This document shows, in pieces, positions 1-7,427 of a stretch of DNA of 10,395 bases. The notes beneath the pieces are model-generated. The model was not told the origin of the DNA, searched no databases, and saw nothing but the letters and a program-made list of their open reading frames with translations. This DNA is from Candidatus Heimdallarchaeota archaeon (lineage in GTDB: Archaea > Asgardarchaeota > Heimdallarchaeia > Heimdallarchaeales > Kariarchaeaceae): assembly GCA_029882335.1 (NCBI GenBank), contig JAOUKW010000123.1, positions 1-10,395 on the forward strand. Reading direction: 5' to 3'. The translations under genes and the position numbers were made by a program. The stretch's first letter is position 1. Every line of letters begins with the position of its first letter.

Positions 1-2
1 CA

Positions 3-302
3 ACAGTTGAATATATGGATAGTAAAGTTACCATATCTGATTATCAGAAGAAAGAACAAGAAGTAACAGAACTATATCGAAGTGTTGTGAAAAAGGAAGG
101 TGAAAAAGGATTTAATTGGAAGAGACCCAGAGACGGTAGTCCCAGTTACCACTGGGATATGATTAGAACTCTTCAACATGCGATTTATCATATGGGTATG
201 ATATCGAATCTAAGGCATATGGTAGGTGCACCTAAATTGGAGAATGTTCAAACATCATGGGAAGAAATGGTCGACTCAGTATTTGAGATTGCTATCAAAT
301 GA
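3..302 (+). CDS. DinB/YfiT-like four-helix-bundle protein, C-terminal part (5' truncated)
   Basis: The reading frame is open to the left edge of the window, so this is probably the 3' part of a longer gene; an internal ATG lies at position 15. Counting from that ATG, the segment around residues 51-75 contains H55xxxH59 followed by G61, I63 and LR, then a G-[AV]-P-like turn. This resembles the last helix of DinB/YfiT-type proteins, where two histidines spaced HxxxH contribute to a metal site. H46 lies a few residues earlier and the expected third ligand should be further upstream, outside the window. Members of this superfamily are small cytosolic metal-binding bundles, some acting as thiol-dependent transferases, but the substrate cannot be told from this piece. 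The gene ends only 7 bp before the stop of the convergent leucine-rich-repeat gene. The family call is from motif shape only and is moderate. Confidence 0.55.
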   Translation, partial: TVEYMDSKVTISDYQKKEQEVTELYRSVVKKEGEKGFNWKRPRDGSPSYHWDMIRTLQHAIYHMGMISNLRHMVGAPKLENVQTSWEEMVDSVFEIAIK

Positions 303-309
303 TGTTCCA

Positions 310-1467
310 TTAGATGACAGGTAAATGCCTGAGATTTGGGAGTTTCTTAATAAATTGAGGAATGAAATTCAATAAATTTCCTTTGATATGTATGTTGATC
401 AGTGAAACTAGTTTTCCCATAGATTCTGGAAGCTCTTTTAATTGGTTCTTATCAAGATTTAAAGTTTCCAACTTACCTAATTCTCCAATACTGTAAGGTA
501 TTTTTTTCATCTCATTTTCTTGGGCATACAAATGGGTTAGATTAGATAATTCACCGATGTCTTCAGGCAAAGTTAGTTTATTTCCGGCTAAAAATAATCT
601 TTGCAGGTGTACAAATGAGGTAATATATGCGGGAAATTCTGATAATTTATTATAGCTAAATGAAATCGATTTTAAATTACTTAAGTTTTTCAATGATGCT
701 GGAAGTTGTTCTAGACGGTTGTAGTCTAAATTTAAATAGGTCAGTTGATTTAATTTTCCAAAATCTTCAGGAAGTACAGCGATTTTATTAGAAGATAAAT
801 CAAGCCTCTTGAGATTTATACATTGAGAAATTGTTGATGGCATTGCCTTGATTTTATTATTTGATAAATCTAATTCACTGAGGGTTGTCTTACAACTGAT
901 ATCATTCGGTATATCGGTAATACCATTTTCAGACAAATCTAAAAATTGCAGATTTGGTAATTGAAAAATAAATTCGATATTCTCTTTTAGATAACACTTC
1001 CAAATCTTTAGATTTTTTAGATTGGTTAAATTAGAAAGAGTTGGGGATAATTCAAAATTATATACATTGTTAATTTCAAGAGATTCCAATTTTTCAAGTT
1101 TGGTAATCGTAGGCGATATATTTGAAAAACCAGTGATAGATATTTTTTGAAGGTCCGATAATGTATGAAGATCAAAACAAAAATCAGAAATTAATTTTAT
1201 AATTGCATTATATTCATCAGTACTTTGTTTCTGCAATTTGGACATGTTTTGTGGGAGTAGCCCCCGATTTTGTCTAAAGCTATTTAATTGTTGCATAAAA
1301 TTTACTGATAAATCTACTGAGTTAGATATTTTTAATTCTACTATTTTATCACCCGAGAATGCTATTTCTAGATATTTAGGAATTAATATTGAGACATCAA
1401 AATCTCTTAATCTAGTTTCTGCTATAAATTTATTCAGTGCTCGTTGATGCTCATAGATTTGAGCCAT
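310..1467 (-). CDS. Leucine-rich-repeat protein, Shoc2/SDS22-like, cytosolic
   Basis: This 385-aa protein has about 100 residues of unrecognised, mostly helical N-terminal sequence followed by roughly a dozen leucine-rich repeats from about residue 104 to 382. From about residue 170 the repeats are regular, about 23 residues long, with the pattern LxxLxLxxNxLxxLPxxIxxL; examples are LDLSENGITDIP (176-187) and LNLDKNQLKELP (336-347). The repeat near residues 290-302 is one residue short (NKLTLPED). There is no signal peptide or membrane segment, so it should act in the cytosol as a curved protein-binding scaffold. In eukaryotes such repeats bind Ras-like GTPases and phosphatases, and Asgard archaea carry many small GTPases, but no partner is encoded here. 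The ATG at 1467 is preceded on its strand by a TATA-like TTTAATAT at 1494-1487, about 24 bp upstream, fitting a leaderless transcript. Confidence 0.9.
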   Translation of the reverse strand: MAQIYEHQRALNKFIAETRLRDFDVSILIPKYLEIAFSGDKIVELKISNSVDLSVNFMQQLNSFRQNRGLLPQNMSKLQKQSTDEYNAIIKLISDFCFDLHTLSDLQKISITGFSNISPTITKLEKLESLEINNVYNFELSPTLSNLTNLKNLKIWKCYLKENIEFIFQLPNLQFLDLSENGITDIPNDISCKTTLSELDLSNNKIKAMPSTISQCINLKRLDLSSNKIAVLPEDFGKLNQLTYLNLDYNRLEQLPASLKNLSNLKSISFSYNKLSEFPAYITSFVHLQRLFLAGNKLTLPEDIGELSNLTHLYAQENEMKKIPYSIGELGKLETLNLDKNQLKELPESMGKLVSLINIHIKGNLLNFIPQFIKKLPNLRHLPVI

Positions 1468-1535
1468 AATTATAATAAGACTAATAATATTAAAAATGGT
1501 ATTAAAAATAAATAGACTAAATTGAATTTTAAAAC

Positions 1536-1558
1536 AATTCTAATTGTAAATTAGAATT
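1536..1558. promoter_or_regulatory. Perfect inverted repeat (10+3+10 bp) in a divergent promoter gap
   Basis: AATTCTAATT (1536-1545), a 3-bp spacer GTA, then AATTAGAATT (1549-1558) form a perfect dyad. It sits 69-91 bp upstream of the leucine-rich-repeat ATG and 53-75 bp upstream of the probable SnoaL-like ATG at 1611. A dimeric winged-helix or similar regulator could bind here and affect either gene. A function as an operator is inference; AT-rich DNA makes dyads more frequent, but ten matched pairs in a row with a short spacer is longer than most others seen here. Confidence 0.45.
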
Positions 1559-1610
1559 TTATTTATTGAGCAATTATTACACTTATTACAGTCAATTGCA
1601 AATTAATTCT

Positions 1611-1943
1611 ATGAATGTAGTAGATCGTCAATTCATTGCTTTCAATAATAGAAATCTAGATGATTTTATCAGTTGTTATGATGAGGATATTGAAGTATTT
1701 TTGTTATCAAATAACGAGAGAATCACCTCAGGGACTGCCGAATTAAGATCAATTATGAGTAAATCATTTGAAGAATACCCAAATGCAAATACTGAAGTCA
1801 TATCAAGGATTGAGAATGGAAATATGATAATTAATTTAGAAAAAATAGTTAATCATGGTAATACAAATGAAATACACGCTATTTCGATTTATGAGATAAG
1901 TCACAATAAGATAGTACGTCTTTGGTTTGGAAGTAGAGTTTAA
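1611..1943 (+). CDS. SnoaL/NTF2-like fold small protein
   Basis: From the ATG at 1611 this gives a 110-aa protein with the layout of the SnoaL-like branch of the NTF2-like superfamily. It has an N-terminal helix VDRQFIAFNNRNLDDFISCY followed by D-x-D-I-E-V, a central segment with a short helix (ELRSIMSKSFEEYP), and three C-terminal strands ending IYEISHNKIVRLWF. That ending, an IYE strand, a turn with K/I, then a V-x-x-[LV]-WF strand, is characteristic. These proteins form a cone-shaped pocket that may bind or isomerise small hydrophobic molecules; the substrate is unknown. An in-frame TTG at 1566 would add 15 residues, but family members usually begin close to the first helix, so ATG is preferred. 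No Shine-Dalgarno site precedes either start. The gene is divergent from the leucine-rich-repeat gene and shares with it the gap containing a 23-bp dyad. Confidence 0.75.
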   Translation: MNVVDRQFIAFNNRNLDDFISCYDEDIEVFLLSNNERITSGTAELRSIMSKSFEEYPNANTEVISRIENGNMIINLEKIVNHGNTNEIHAISIYEISHNKIVRLWFGSRV

Positions 1944-2301
1944 TTATTACTTCCTAATATTAATTAAGTATGGACTACAATACATTTCCTTTATCACAGA
2001 AATTGTTGAAAAGTTATGTTTTAAATTAATAAATATGGTTATAACATAATTCTTGCAGGTTAGCATCTTATTGATAATGGTAACAAAAAATGATTACACT
2101 AGTGTATTTTATGTAGGTAATTAATCCAACAAAATGTCCAAGTAAGCAAATAGCAATTTCATATTGGCTGAAAATACTTTATTAATCAATATAATCCGAG
2201 AAGCTTAGATATTTAAAAATCCTAATTATTTGATAATTCTTAAGTAAAATATTCCCAAATATCTTGTTCTGTATAGTTGAATATTATTGAAATTTTACTT
2301 T
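1944..2301. other. Intergenic gap without a recognisable gene
   Basis: No convincing coding region, tRNA or structured RNA is visible here. The stretch contains a 12-bp perfect palindrome, TACACTAGTGTA, at 2095-2106 and, near its right end, the TATA-like element of the transporter gene. The remainder is AT-rich sequence with stops in all frames. Confidence 0.6.
2271..2278 (+). promoter_or_regulatory. TATA-like element of the MFS transporter gene
   Basis: GTATAGTT at 2271-2278 is centred about 27 bp upstream of the ATG at 2302. This is the distance expected between an archaeal TATA box and the start site of a leaderless mRNA. It supports 2302 as the start rather than the TTG at 2287. Confidence 0.45.
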
Positions 2302-3579
2302 ATGAAAGTTGTGGGAATTTATAGTAATAGTAATATTAAGGTCATATTGATATTATCCTTTTTTAGTAGTATTGGGGGTTCTATTGTTTGGTTTACTCCT
2401 ACTTGGTTGATATATTCATTGGGTGGTGATAATGAAGATTTAGGGGATATTTTAGGTATAACCACTATTATTACTTTATTTGCTTCAATGATTGGTTCTA
2501 TAATTGCGGATAGATTTAGGAGAGATATAATCATTTGGATTGGAAATTTATTGACCCTAGCTGGGATCTACATCCTTGCGAATAGTTATCAATTATCAGA
2601 TATATTTAATGGATTAATTATCACAAATCTGGGTTTTTCATTATCATGGCCCGCTATTTCCGGTTTATTTGCTAATAGTATTCCATCAAAGAACAGAAAT
2701 CGAGTTTTTGGAACAAATTTTCTTCTCAGCAATTTGGCATCAGCTTTTGGAAATATTATCGGTTATTATATCTTCTTAGATACTGGATCAAACCTTGAAT
2801 CAATCGATCCCTCTCTTCTTCGATATTCATTAATTATCGCATTTTATTTTCAAATTATTGCAGTAATAATCTGTTTCTTCGCTAAAGATACAAAAGGAAT
2901 ATCAGTTGAAGAGGAAGGTAGTGCTGCATCAAAACATGAAACCATGAGTATTAACAAAAATACTGGTTTTGTTAATGATTTTACTCAAAATGCCATTTTA
3001 ATTTTGAGTATCACTTTATTAAGTAGTATTTTCATAGGTTTTGGGGCTGGTATCTCTATTCCATACTTTCCAAGATTTTTCTTTGATATTTACCATTTAG
3101 ATTTATCCAGTCTAAATCTTGTATTTGCTGCATTGACAATTGTAACTGCAGTATGGGGAAAGTTTACTGCTAATATTGGAGACAGGTTTGGTCGAGTACA
3201 AGTAATTGTTGCAAATCAAATGGTTGCTGTTATATTACTCTATTTATTAGCTTTATATCCTCCTTTTATACTAGCTATTGCCGCATTATTAGTTAGAAAT
3301 GCAGTAATGAATGGTACTGGACCTTTAATTAATTCCATTCAAATGGATTACACACCACGTAAGTATAGAAGCCAGATCAATGCAATTAATAACCTAGGTT
3401 GGAGCTTATTCTTTGGTTTAGGTCAAATTTTTGGAGGAAAAATTGTTGAGCGTATTGGATTTTGGTTAGCATTTGTAATAACTGCTACACTATATCTAAT
3501 TGCATCGATTATATATCTTAAAATTAAAAAATTAGATACTACTCACATATCAAATTTGTCTGATGATTTGAAAAATTAG
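2302..3579 (+). CDS. Major facilitator superfamily (MFS) transporter
   Basis: From the ATG at 2302 this is a 425-aa integral membrane protein with about 12 hydrophobic segments in two six-helix halves, separated by a polar loop at about residues 195-232. The first half carries a good motif A, G-S-x-x-A-D-R-F-R-R-D, between helices 2 and 3 (about residues 65-75). The second half repeats it as G-K-x-x-A-N-x-G-D-R-F-G-R (about 286-298). That pair of signatures and the length are typical of MFS secondary carriers driven by an ion gradient. A drug-efflux type is plausible from the general pattern, but the substrate cannot be read from sequence. A TTG at 2287 would add five residues; ATG is preferred because of the TATA spacing. 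The gene stands alone and runs toward the unknown membrane-protein gene, ending 32 bp from that gene's stop. Confidence 0.9.
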   Translation: MKVVGIYSNSNIKVILILSFFSSIGGSIVWFTPTWLIYSLGGDNEDLGDILGITTIITLFASMIGSIIADRFRRDIIIWIGNLLTLAGIYILANSYQLSDIFNGLIITNLGFSLSWPAISGLFANSIPSKNRNRVFGTNFLLSNLASAFGNIIGYYIFLDTGSNLESIDPSLLRYSLIIAFYFQIIAVIICFFAKDTKGISVEEEGSAASKHETMSINKNTGFVNDFTQNAILILSITLLSSIFIGFGAGISIPYFPRFFFDIYHLDLSSLNLVFAALTIVTAVWGKFTANIGDRFGRVQVIVANQMVAVILLYLLALYPPFILAIAALLVRNAVMNGTGPLINSIQMDYTPRKYRSQINAINNLGWSLFFGLGQIFGGKIVERIGFWLAFVITATLYLIASIIYLKIKKLDTTHISNLSDDLKN

Positions 3580-3611
3580 TGATTATCTATTCTAAATTTA
3601 ACAAAAACAGA

Positions 3612-5525
3612 TTAATTATCTATCAAATGTGACCTTTTATTATATTTTATAAATATTTGACTATTTTTAATTTCTTCTAATTTTTCTCTAATTATATGGT
3701 TGAAATAATCAAATCTAATCATCAAATAAATTTCTTTATCTAATTTTAATCGAAGTTTGTCATATATTGTATTTATTGGAATTAATACTTCTGATTCTTC
3801 AATAATTTTTTCAATGTAGGTTTCTAATGTTATAATATCATTAGAAGAAAATACGATATTTTTATTTAAGTAATTTAATATTAACCCAGTTGCAATCTTT
3901 ATTTGCTCCTCTCCTTCTTTGCCCTCTATGTGAATGTATCTTTCAATTATTGATTTTACAAAATTGTCTCTATTATTTAGCTCCTCCAAAATATCATTAC
4001 AAAGTGTAACAAATTTATTTTTACTCTTATTGTAATTATTTATAATTTTATAATATGATGATGGTGTACTATCATAATTAATTAGTTTTTTATCTATGTT
4101 CTCAAGTTCATCCTTTATTTCGGATAAATAACTGATAACAGCATTATAATTTTTTAGATACAGTTTTTCAAGGATTAACTTTTGTGTTACAATCTTAATT
4201 TCGTCAATAATTGCATTTAAATTATCATTTCTAACATCAGAAGAAAAAGATGAAATAGTATCCATTCCATTATTAATAGTTTCACGAATTTCAATATAAT
4301 GTCGATAAAGATCTGCATGTAAATCTATTTTTTTATGATTTAACGAAATTAACTCACCTTGTAATGAAATTTTATCTGGAATACCAACAATTTTATCTAA
4401 TTCCATAAAGAGAAGTGTCACATCATGTTGATTATCAATGATATTAGCTATTCCTTCATCAATGTAATTAATTAAATCAGAAGCAGTCTTACTTATACAT
4501 CGGCTGTCTGTTAGATCCAATTGTCTAATAAATAGGTAATAAGGCAAACCCTTTCTAGTACCAAAGATTGTTCGTAAAATGTTAATTGATGGATTTTCTA
4601 TAAGATTCTTAATTAATGAGATTGTATAATCCGTATTTTCCAAAATTATCTTCTTATCAATCAAATTAATTGAATCTTGACGTATAAATAAGGATTGAGT
4701 ATAGACAATCGGCGATCGAAGTGATATATCATTTATCCAAGTAAATCCCACACCATTTGGTTCTCTATATTGTTCATACATTGAAAAATATTTTATCACC
4801 CAAATAAACTCATAAATCTTTATTGAAGTAGTAATTGATTGAATAATTAATGCCAACAGGATTAATTGGTTAAAATATTGTAGTGGTGTTTGCATTATTG
4901 TTAGACTAAGCCAAATAACGCTGATAATGATACTTAATCCAATGATTATATAAATTGTAGAAATCAATCTAGAATCCAATAATTTGTGAATTTTATTATA
5001 TCTCAATTTTATCTGCTTAACAAATATATTTATTTTATTACTGTAGATATTATAAAATAAAACTCCAACAAAAATTAAAATTGAATAAATAGTATAAATT
5101 CCCGCAGAATTGCATATAACCGTGCAGTCATAGGCTTTAGGGGACTCCTCAAAACTAGATGTAATCAATGAAAAAAAGAGAATTAATGTTAATAATTGAT
5201 AAACATTGAAAATTAATATCTCAATGTGTTGAGAAATTAACTTACTTCGTAAAGTTGTTTTCAATCTATCTGTTGTGGGTCCGTTTTCTATAAATAATCG
5301 AAAAATAAAATAATAAAAAATTATAAGTGTGTAATAAATTGGTTTGATTGACATTATTATAAATGCAATAAAAGAAATAACTACAATAATTTTAATGAAA
5401 TCTGGAGTTTGACTGGAAACAAATATTTTCTGAAATTCCTCATACTCATATGTAAAAGCAAGAATTATGCTAAATAAAATGATACGACTCGGAGCTTGAA
5501 CTGTATCTAATAAATCTTTAATCAA
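3612..5525 (-). CDS. Unknown membrane protein with large C-terminal helical domain
   Basis: I do not recognise this 637-aa protein. The N-terminal 245 residues hold about six or seven hydrophobic segments (near 12-27, 43-60, 62-79, 101-122, 143-160, 188-210 and 217-240). A short loop with two cysteines, YDCTVIC, lies before the fourth or fifth segment and may form a disulfide outside the cell. From about residue 250 onward the protein is soluble-looking, charged and mostly helical, with coiled-coil-like stretches around 395-480 and 495-530, and no nucleotide-binding or catalytic motif that I can identify. The arrangement suggests a membrane-anchored sensor or scaffold, which is inference only. 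The start is a TTG at 5525: an in-frame stop lies 15 codons upstream with no ATG between, and the next methionine falls inside the second or third membrane segment. A TATA-like element and a 19-bp palindrome precede it. Confidence 0.8.
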   Translation of the reverse strand: MIKDLLDTVQAPSRIILFSIILAFTYEYEEFQKIFVSSQTPDFIKIIVVISFIAFIIMSIKPIYYTLIIFYYFIFRLFIENGPTTDRLKTTLRSKLISQHIEILIFNVYQLLTLILFFSLITSSFEESPKAYDCTVICNSAGIYTIYSILIFVGVLFYNIYSNKINIFVKQIKLRYNKIHKLLDSRLISTIYIIIGLSIIISVIWLSLTIMQTPLQYFNQLILLALIIQSITTSIKIYEFIWVIKYFSMYEQYREPNGVGFTWINDISLRSPIVYTQSLFIRQDSINLIDKKIILENTDYTISLIKNLIENPSINILRTIFGTRKGLPYYLFIRQLDLTDSRCISKTASDLINYIDEGIANIIDNQHDVTLLFMELDKIVGIPDKISLQGELISLNHKKIDLHADLYRHYIEIRETINNGMDTISSFSSDVRNDNLNAIIDEIKIVTQKLILEKLYLKNYNAVISYLSEIKDELENIDKKLINYDSTPSSYYKIINNYNKSKNKFVTLCNDILEELNNRDNFVKSIIERYIHIEGKEGEEQIKIATGLILNYLNKNIVFSSNDIITLETYIEKIIEESEVLIPINTIYDKLRLKLDKEIYLMIRFDYFNHIIREKLEEIKNSQIFIKYNKRSHLIDN

Positions 5526-5551
5526 CTTAAATCTAAAGGAGTAATTGCTAT

Positions 5552-5559
5552 TATTAATA
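5552..5559 (-). promoter_or_regulatory. TATA-like element of the 637-aa membrane protein gene
   Basis: TATTAATA on the minus strand is centred about 30 bp upstream of the TTG start at 5525. This fits an archaeal TATA box giving a leaderless or nearly leaderless transcript, and supports the unusual TTG start. Confidence 0.4.
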
Positions 5560-5578
5560 TTTCTATTTCAAATAGAAA
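5560..5578. promoter_or_regulatory. Perfect 19-bp palindrome beside a TATA-like element
   Basis: TTTCTATTT, a single central C, then AAATAGAAA form a perfect 9+1+9 palindrome. It directly adjoins the upstream side of the TATA-like element for the minus-strand gene starting at 5525, where the BRE contacted by TFB would lie. A bound dimer there could block or assist recruitment of the basal transcription factors. It is therefore a candidate operator for the unknown membrane protein; the regulator is not identified. Confidence 0.5.
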
Positions 5579-5888
5579 CGATTTATTAGAATCGTACAAT
5601 GGTTATCAGTTTTGCATTGATCTCCTGAAAAGTATCCCTAATTAATTATGAAATATTTGTTATAAACTTATATATTTCTTAGTTGTATTCGTTGAATACT
5701 CGAAATTTAGAATAATATTTTTATTGCCAGATTTGTTTGAAACTGAATTAATAAAAATGCGTCAATCTCTATTTGCATTAAACGAATCTTAGTCATACTA
5801 TTTTTATAAATATTTCATGGTATTATGAAATCCCTATATTCTAATAATTTTTAAAATCAAAACTTAATCTAAATCAACTTTTTTAATA

Positions 5889-7217
5889 TTAGTAAACCAA
5901 TTTAATAAATTTAACCAGATACCATAAAGGTAGAATATAAGTAGAAATTATTACAAGAGCTTGATATTTATTATAACTCAATAACTTTACAACCAAAAAT
6001 AAGGTAGTAAAACTTAAGAAAAATTGCATAATAATAAATAATAAGACAACAAAGATTATTGAGTCGAAAATTAATAGAACAAATATACTTGTAAACATGA
6101 TGGAACCTAATATTACTCTAATTAAAACAAGAATTTTTAGTTTCGATCGATTTATCAATACTCCTTCATTTAGGTAGGTAAAAAATAGGATGATCGCCAT
6201 AGGATATCCAAAATATGATATGATTAAATTCAATTCATGAAAATCAGAAAAATATTTATTTAAAAAACCAATGAGATAATGGTTTTGTAATACTAACTTA
6301 ATTACTAGGATTGCAATAAGATTTGATAATATGATTACTTGAATGATTTTGGTCGTGAATTCTTTGATTTTATTATTATCTTTTGGGACTTTAATCAATA
6401 TATAATTTGATACTTGTTTGTAGAACGAAGTTAATAATTCTAGCAATGTGAATGTCAGACCAATTGAGGCAATCTGATCCATCTTAACCTTTGAGATATA
6501 TGAAATAGGAAAATAATGAATAATTAAACCTGTAATTAAATATAGAAAAGTAAATTTAATTTCCATAAAAATCATTTTAATACTAAATTGAGGGCTTATT
6601 TTCTGATTTTCATCTTTGTATATTTGATATTTTAATCCAAGTGTCATAAAAAAACAATTTAGGCAAAGCGTGAGAATGTTTACCAAGATGAATAAATGAA
6701 GAAATTGAGTTAAATCAGATTCAGTTTCTAAGAATACAAAATAAACAGAAGTTGTTAATACTACATTAATAAAACTTGAGAGTATTAAAATATGAGAATT
6801 TGCAATAGTTAATATAATTTCATAAATTAAGCCATTTAATGATAAAAGTATTATCATGCCGGAAACTATTAATATTGATGCTTGAAAAGATAGCGATAGC
6901 CAATACATAGGTAACCAAATGATGAGAGATACCGATATTATGGTGATAAATGGATATAAAGAAATGATGCTTATCTTATATAGAGATGACTTTACGCTGG
7001 TTGAATTCAGAATGATTGAACTATTAGTCTTGATATAAATTTCTATACCTAGACGAGAAAGTACAGCAATTATTGTGGTAAAACTTAAAATTGCAACAAA
7101 CTCAACATAAGCTGTAACTTCTAATCTTGAGATTATTATCCATAATTTAACTAAACCGAGAACCAAGAAAATCAGACGTTCAGATAATAAAACATAGAGA
7201 TAAGTCAATATTCTCAT
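5889..7217 (-). CDS. Wzx/MATE-type flippase (MOP superfamily polysaccharide export protein)
   Basis: This 442-aa protein is almost entirely hydrophobic, with about 12 membrane segments. Its N-terminal 70 residues match the usual opening of polysaccharide flippases: a first helix, then SRLEVTAYVEFVAILSFTTI and a following segment with SRLGIEIYI, comparable to the family's LGxxxYGxF...S...R(L/G) pattern. Family members move lipid-linked oligosaccharides or other amphipathic molecules across the membrane, and in archaea are often tied to surface glycan or N-glycan assembly. No glycosyltransferase or sugar-nucleotide gene is visible next to it, so its substrate is open. The ATG at 7217 has a TATA-like TTTATGA about 26 bp upstream on its strand (7246-7240). 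It is divergent from the Nmad3-like gene, with a gap of about 210 bp. The superfamily is fairly secure; the flippase role is inference. Confidence 0.75.
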   Translation of the reverse strand: MRILTYLYVLLSERLIFLVLGLVKLWIIISRLEVTAYVEFVAILSFTTIIAVLSRLGIEIYIKTNSSIILNSTSVKSSLYKISIISLYPFITIISVSLIIWLPMYWLSLSFQASILIVSGMIILLSLNGLIYEIILTIANSHILILSSFINVVLTTSVYFVFLETESDLTQFLHLFILVNILTLCLNCFFMTLGLKYQIYKDENQKISPQFSIKMIFMEIKFTFLYLITGLIIHYFPISYISKVKMDQIASIGLTFTLLELLTSFYKQVSNYILIKVPKDNNKIKEFTTKIIQVIILSNLIAILVIKLVLQNHYLIGFLNKYFSDFHELNLIISYFGYPMAIILFFTYLNEGVLINRSKLKILVLIRVILGSIMFTSIFVLLIFDSIIFVVLLFIIMQFFLSFTTLFLVVKLLSYNKYQALVIISTYILPLWYLVKFIKLVY

Positions 7218-7400
7218 TAGATTAATCTTGATGAAATATCATAAATTATTAATTGTTATATTTCTAAATACACATAACGATAATTAGTAAAGAATTATTA
7301 ATCAAAACATAGTATTATAATGTTTAGAATTGACAGTAATTTTAAATGAGTAATGGTTTACCCCTTTTTTATCAAAAATACAACCTGAGAGCAGAAACAA

Positions 7401-7410
7401 TTTGTAAAAT
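7401..7410 (+). promoter_or_regulatory. TATA-like element of the Nmad3-like gene
   Basis: TTTGTAAAAT lies 18-27 bp upstream of the ATG at 7428 and no Shine-Dalgarno site intervenes, so a leaderless transcript is likely. The match to a TATA consensus is weak and the surrounding sequence is AT-rich. Confidence 0.3.
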
Positions 7411-7427
7411 CGTAAAATATTCGAAAT

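Larger units (their letters stand above)
5526..5888. other. Intergenic gap rich in short inverted repeats
   Basis: This 363-bp stretch between two genes on the minus strand has no plausible coding region or RNA gene. It contains the promoter of the 637-aa membrane protein near its left end. Beyond the 19-bp palindrome there are shorter dyads: CGATT/AATCG at 5579-5594, GTATTC/GAATAC at 5685-5699, and ATTTCAT/ATGAAAT with a 6-nt loop at 5812-5831. The last one lies 58-77 bp beyond the flippase stop and could form a small hairpin in its 3' region, though it lacks a strong T tract. Confidence 0.5.

Noticed and set aside
1238..1447. 69-codon open frame on the plus strand inside the leucine-rich-repeat gene
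   Set aside because: It is antisense to a gene with clear repeats, its protein has no recognisable features, and no promoter is evident.
1566..1610. TTG start adding 15 residues to the SnoaL-like protein
   Set aside because: The added tyrosine-rich segment precedes the usual family start and the ATG at 1611 begins right at the first helix; it remains possible.
2287..2301. TTG start adding five residues to the MFS transporter
   Set aside because: The TATA-like element fits a transcript starting at the ATG at 2302 better.
2319..2534. 71-codon open frame on the minus strand inside the MFS transporter gene
   Set aside because: It is the antisense of membrane helices; hydrophobic antisense frames are expected there.
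3582..3623. ATTATCTAT repeated at 3582-3590 and 3615-3623 around the convergent stops
   Set aside because: A nine-base AT-rich repeat, one copy inside coding sequence, is not distinguishable from chance.
5579..5831. Three further short dyads in the gap between the membrane protein and the flippase
   Set aside because: Arms of 5-7 bp are expected by chance in DNA this AT-rich, and none is placed at a promoter.
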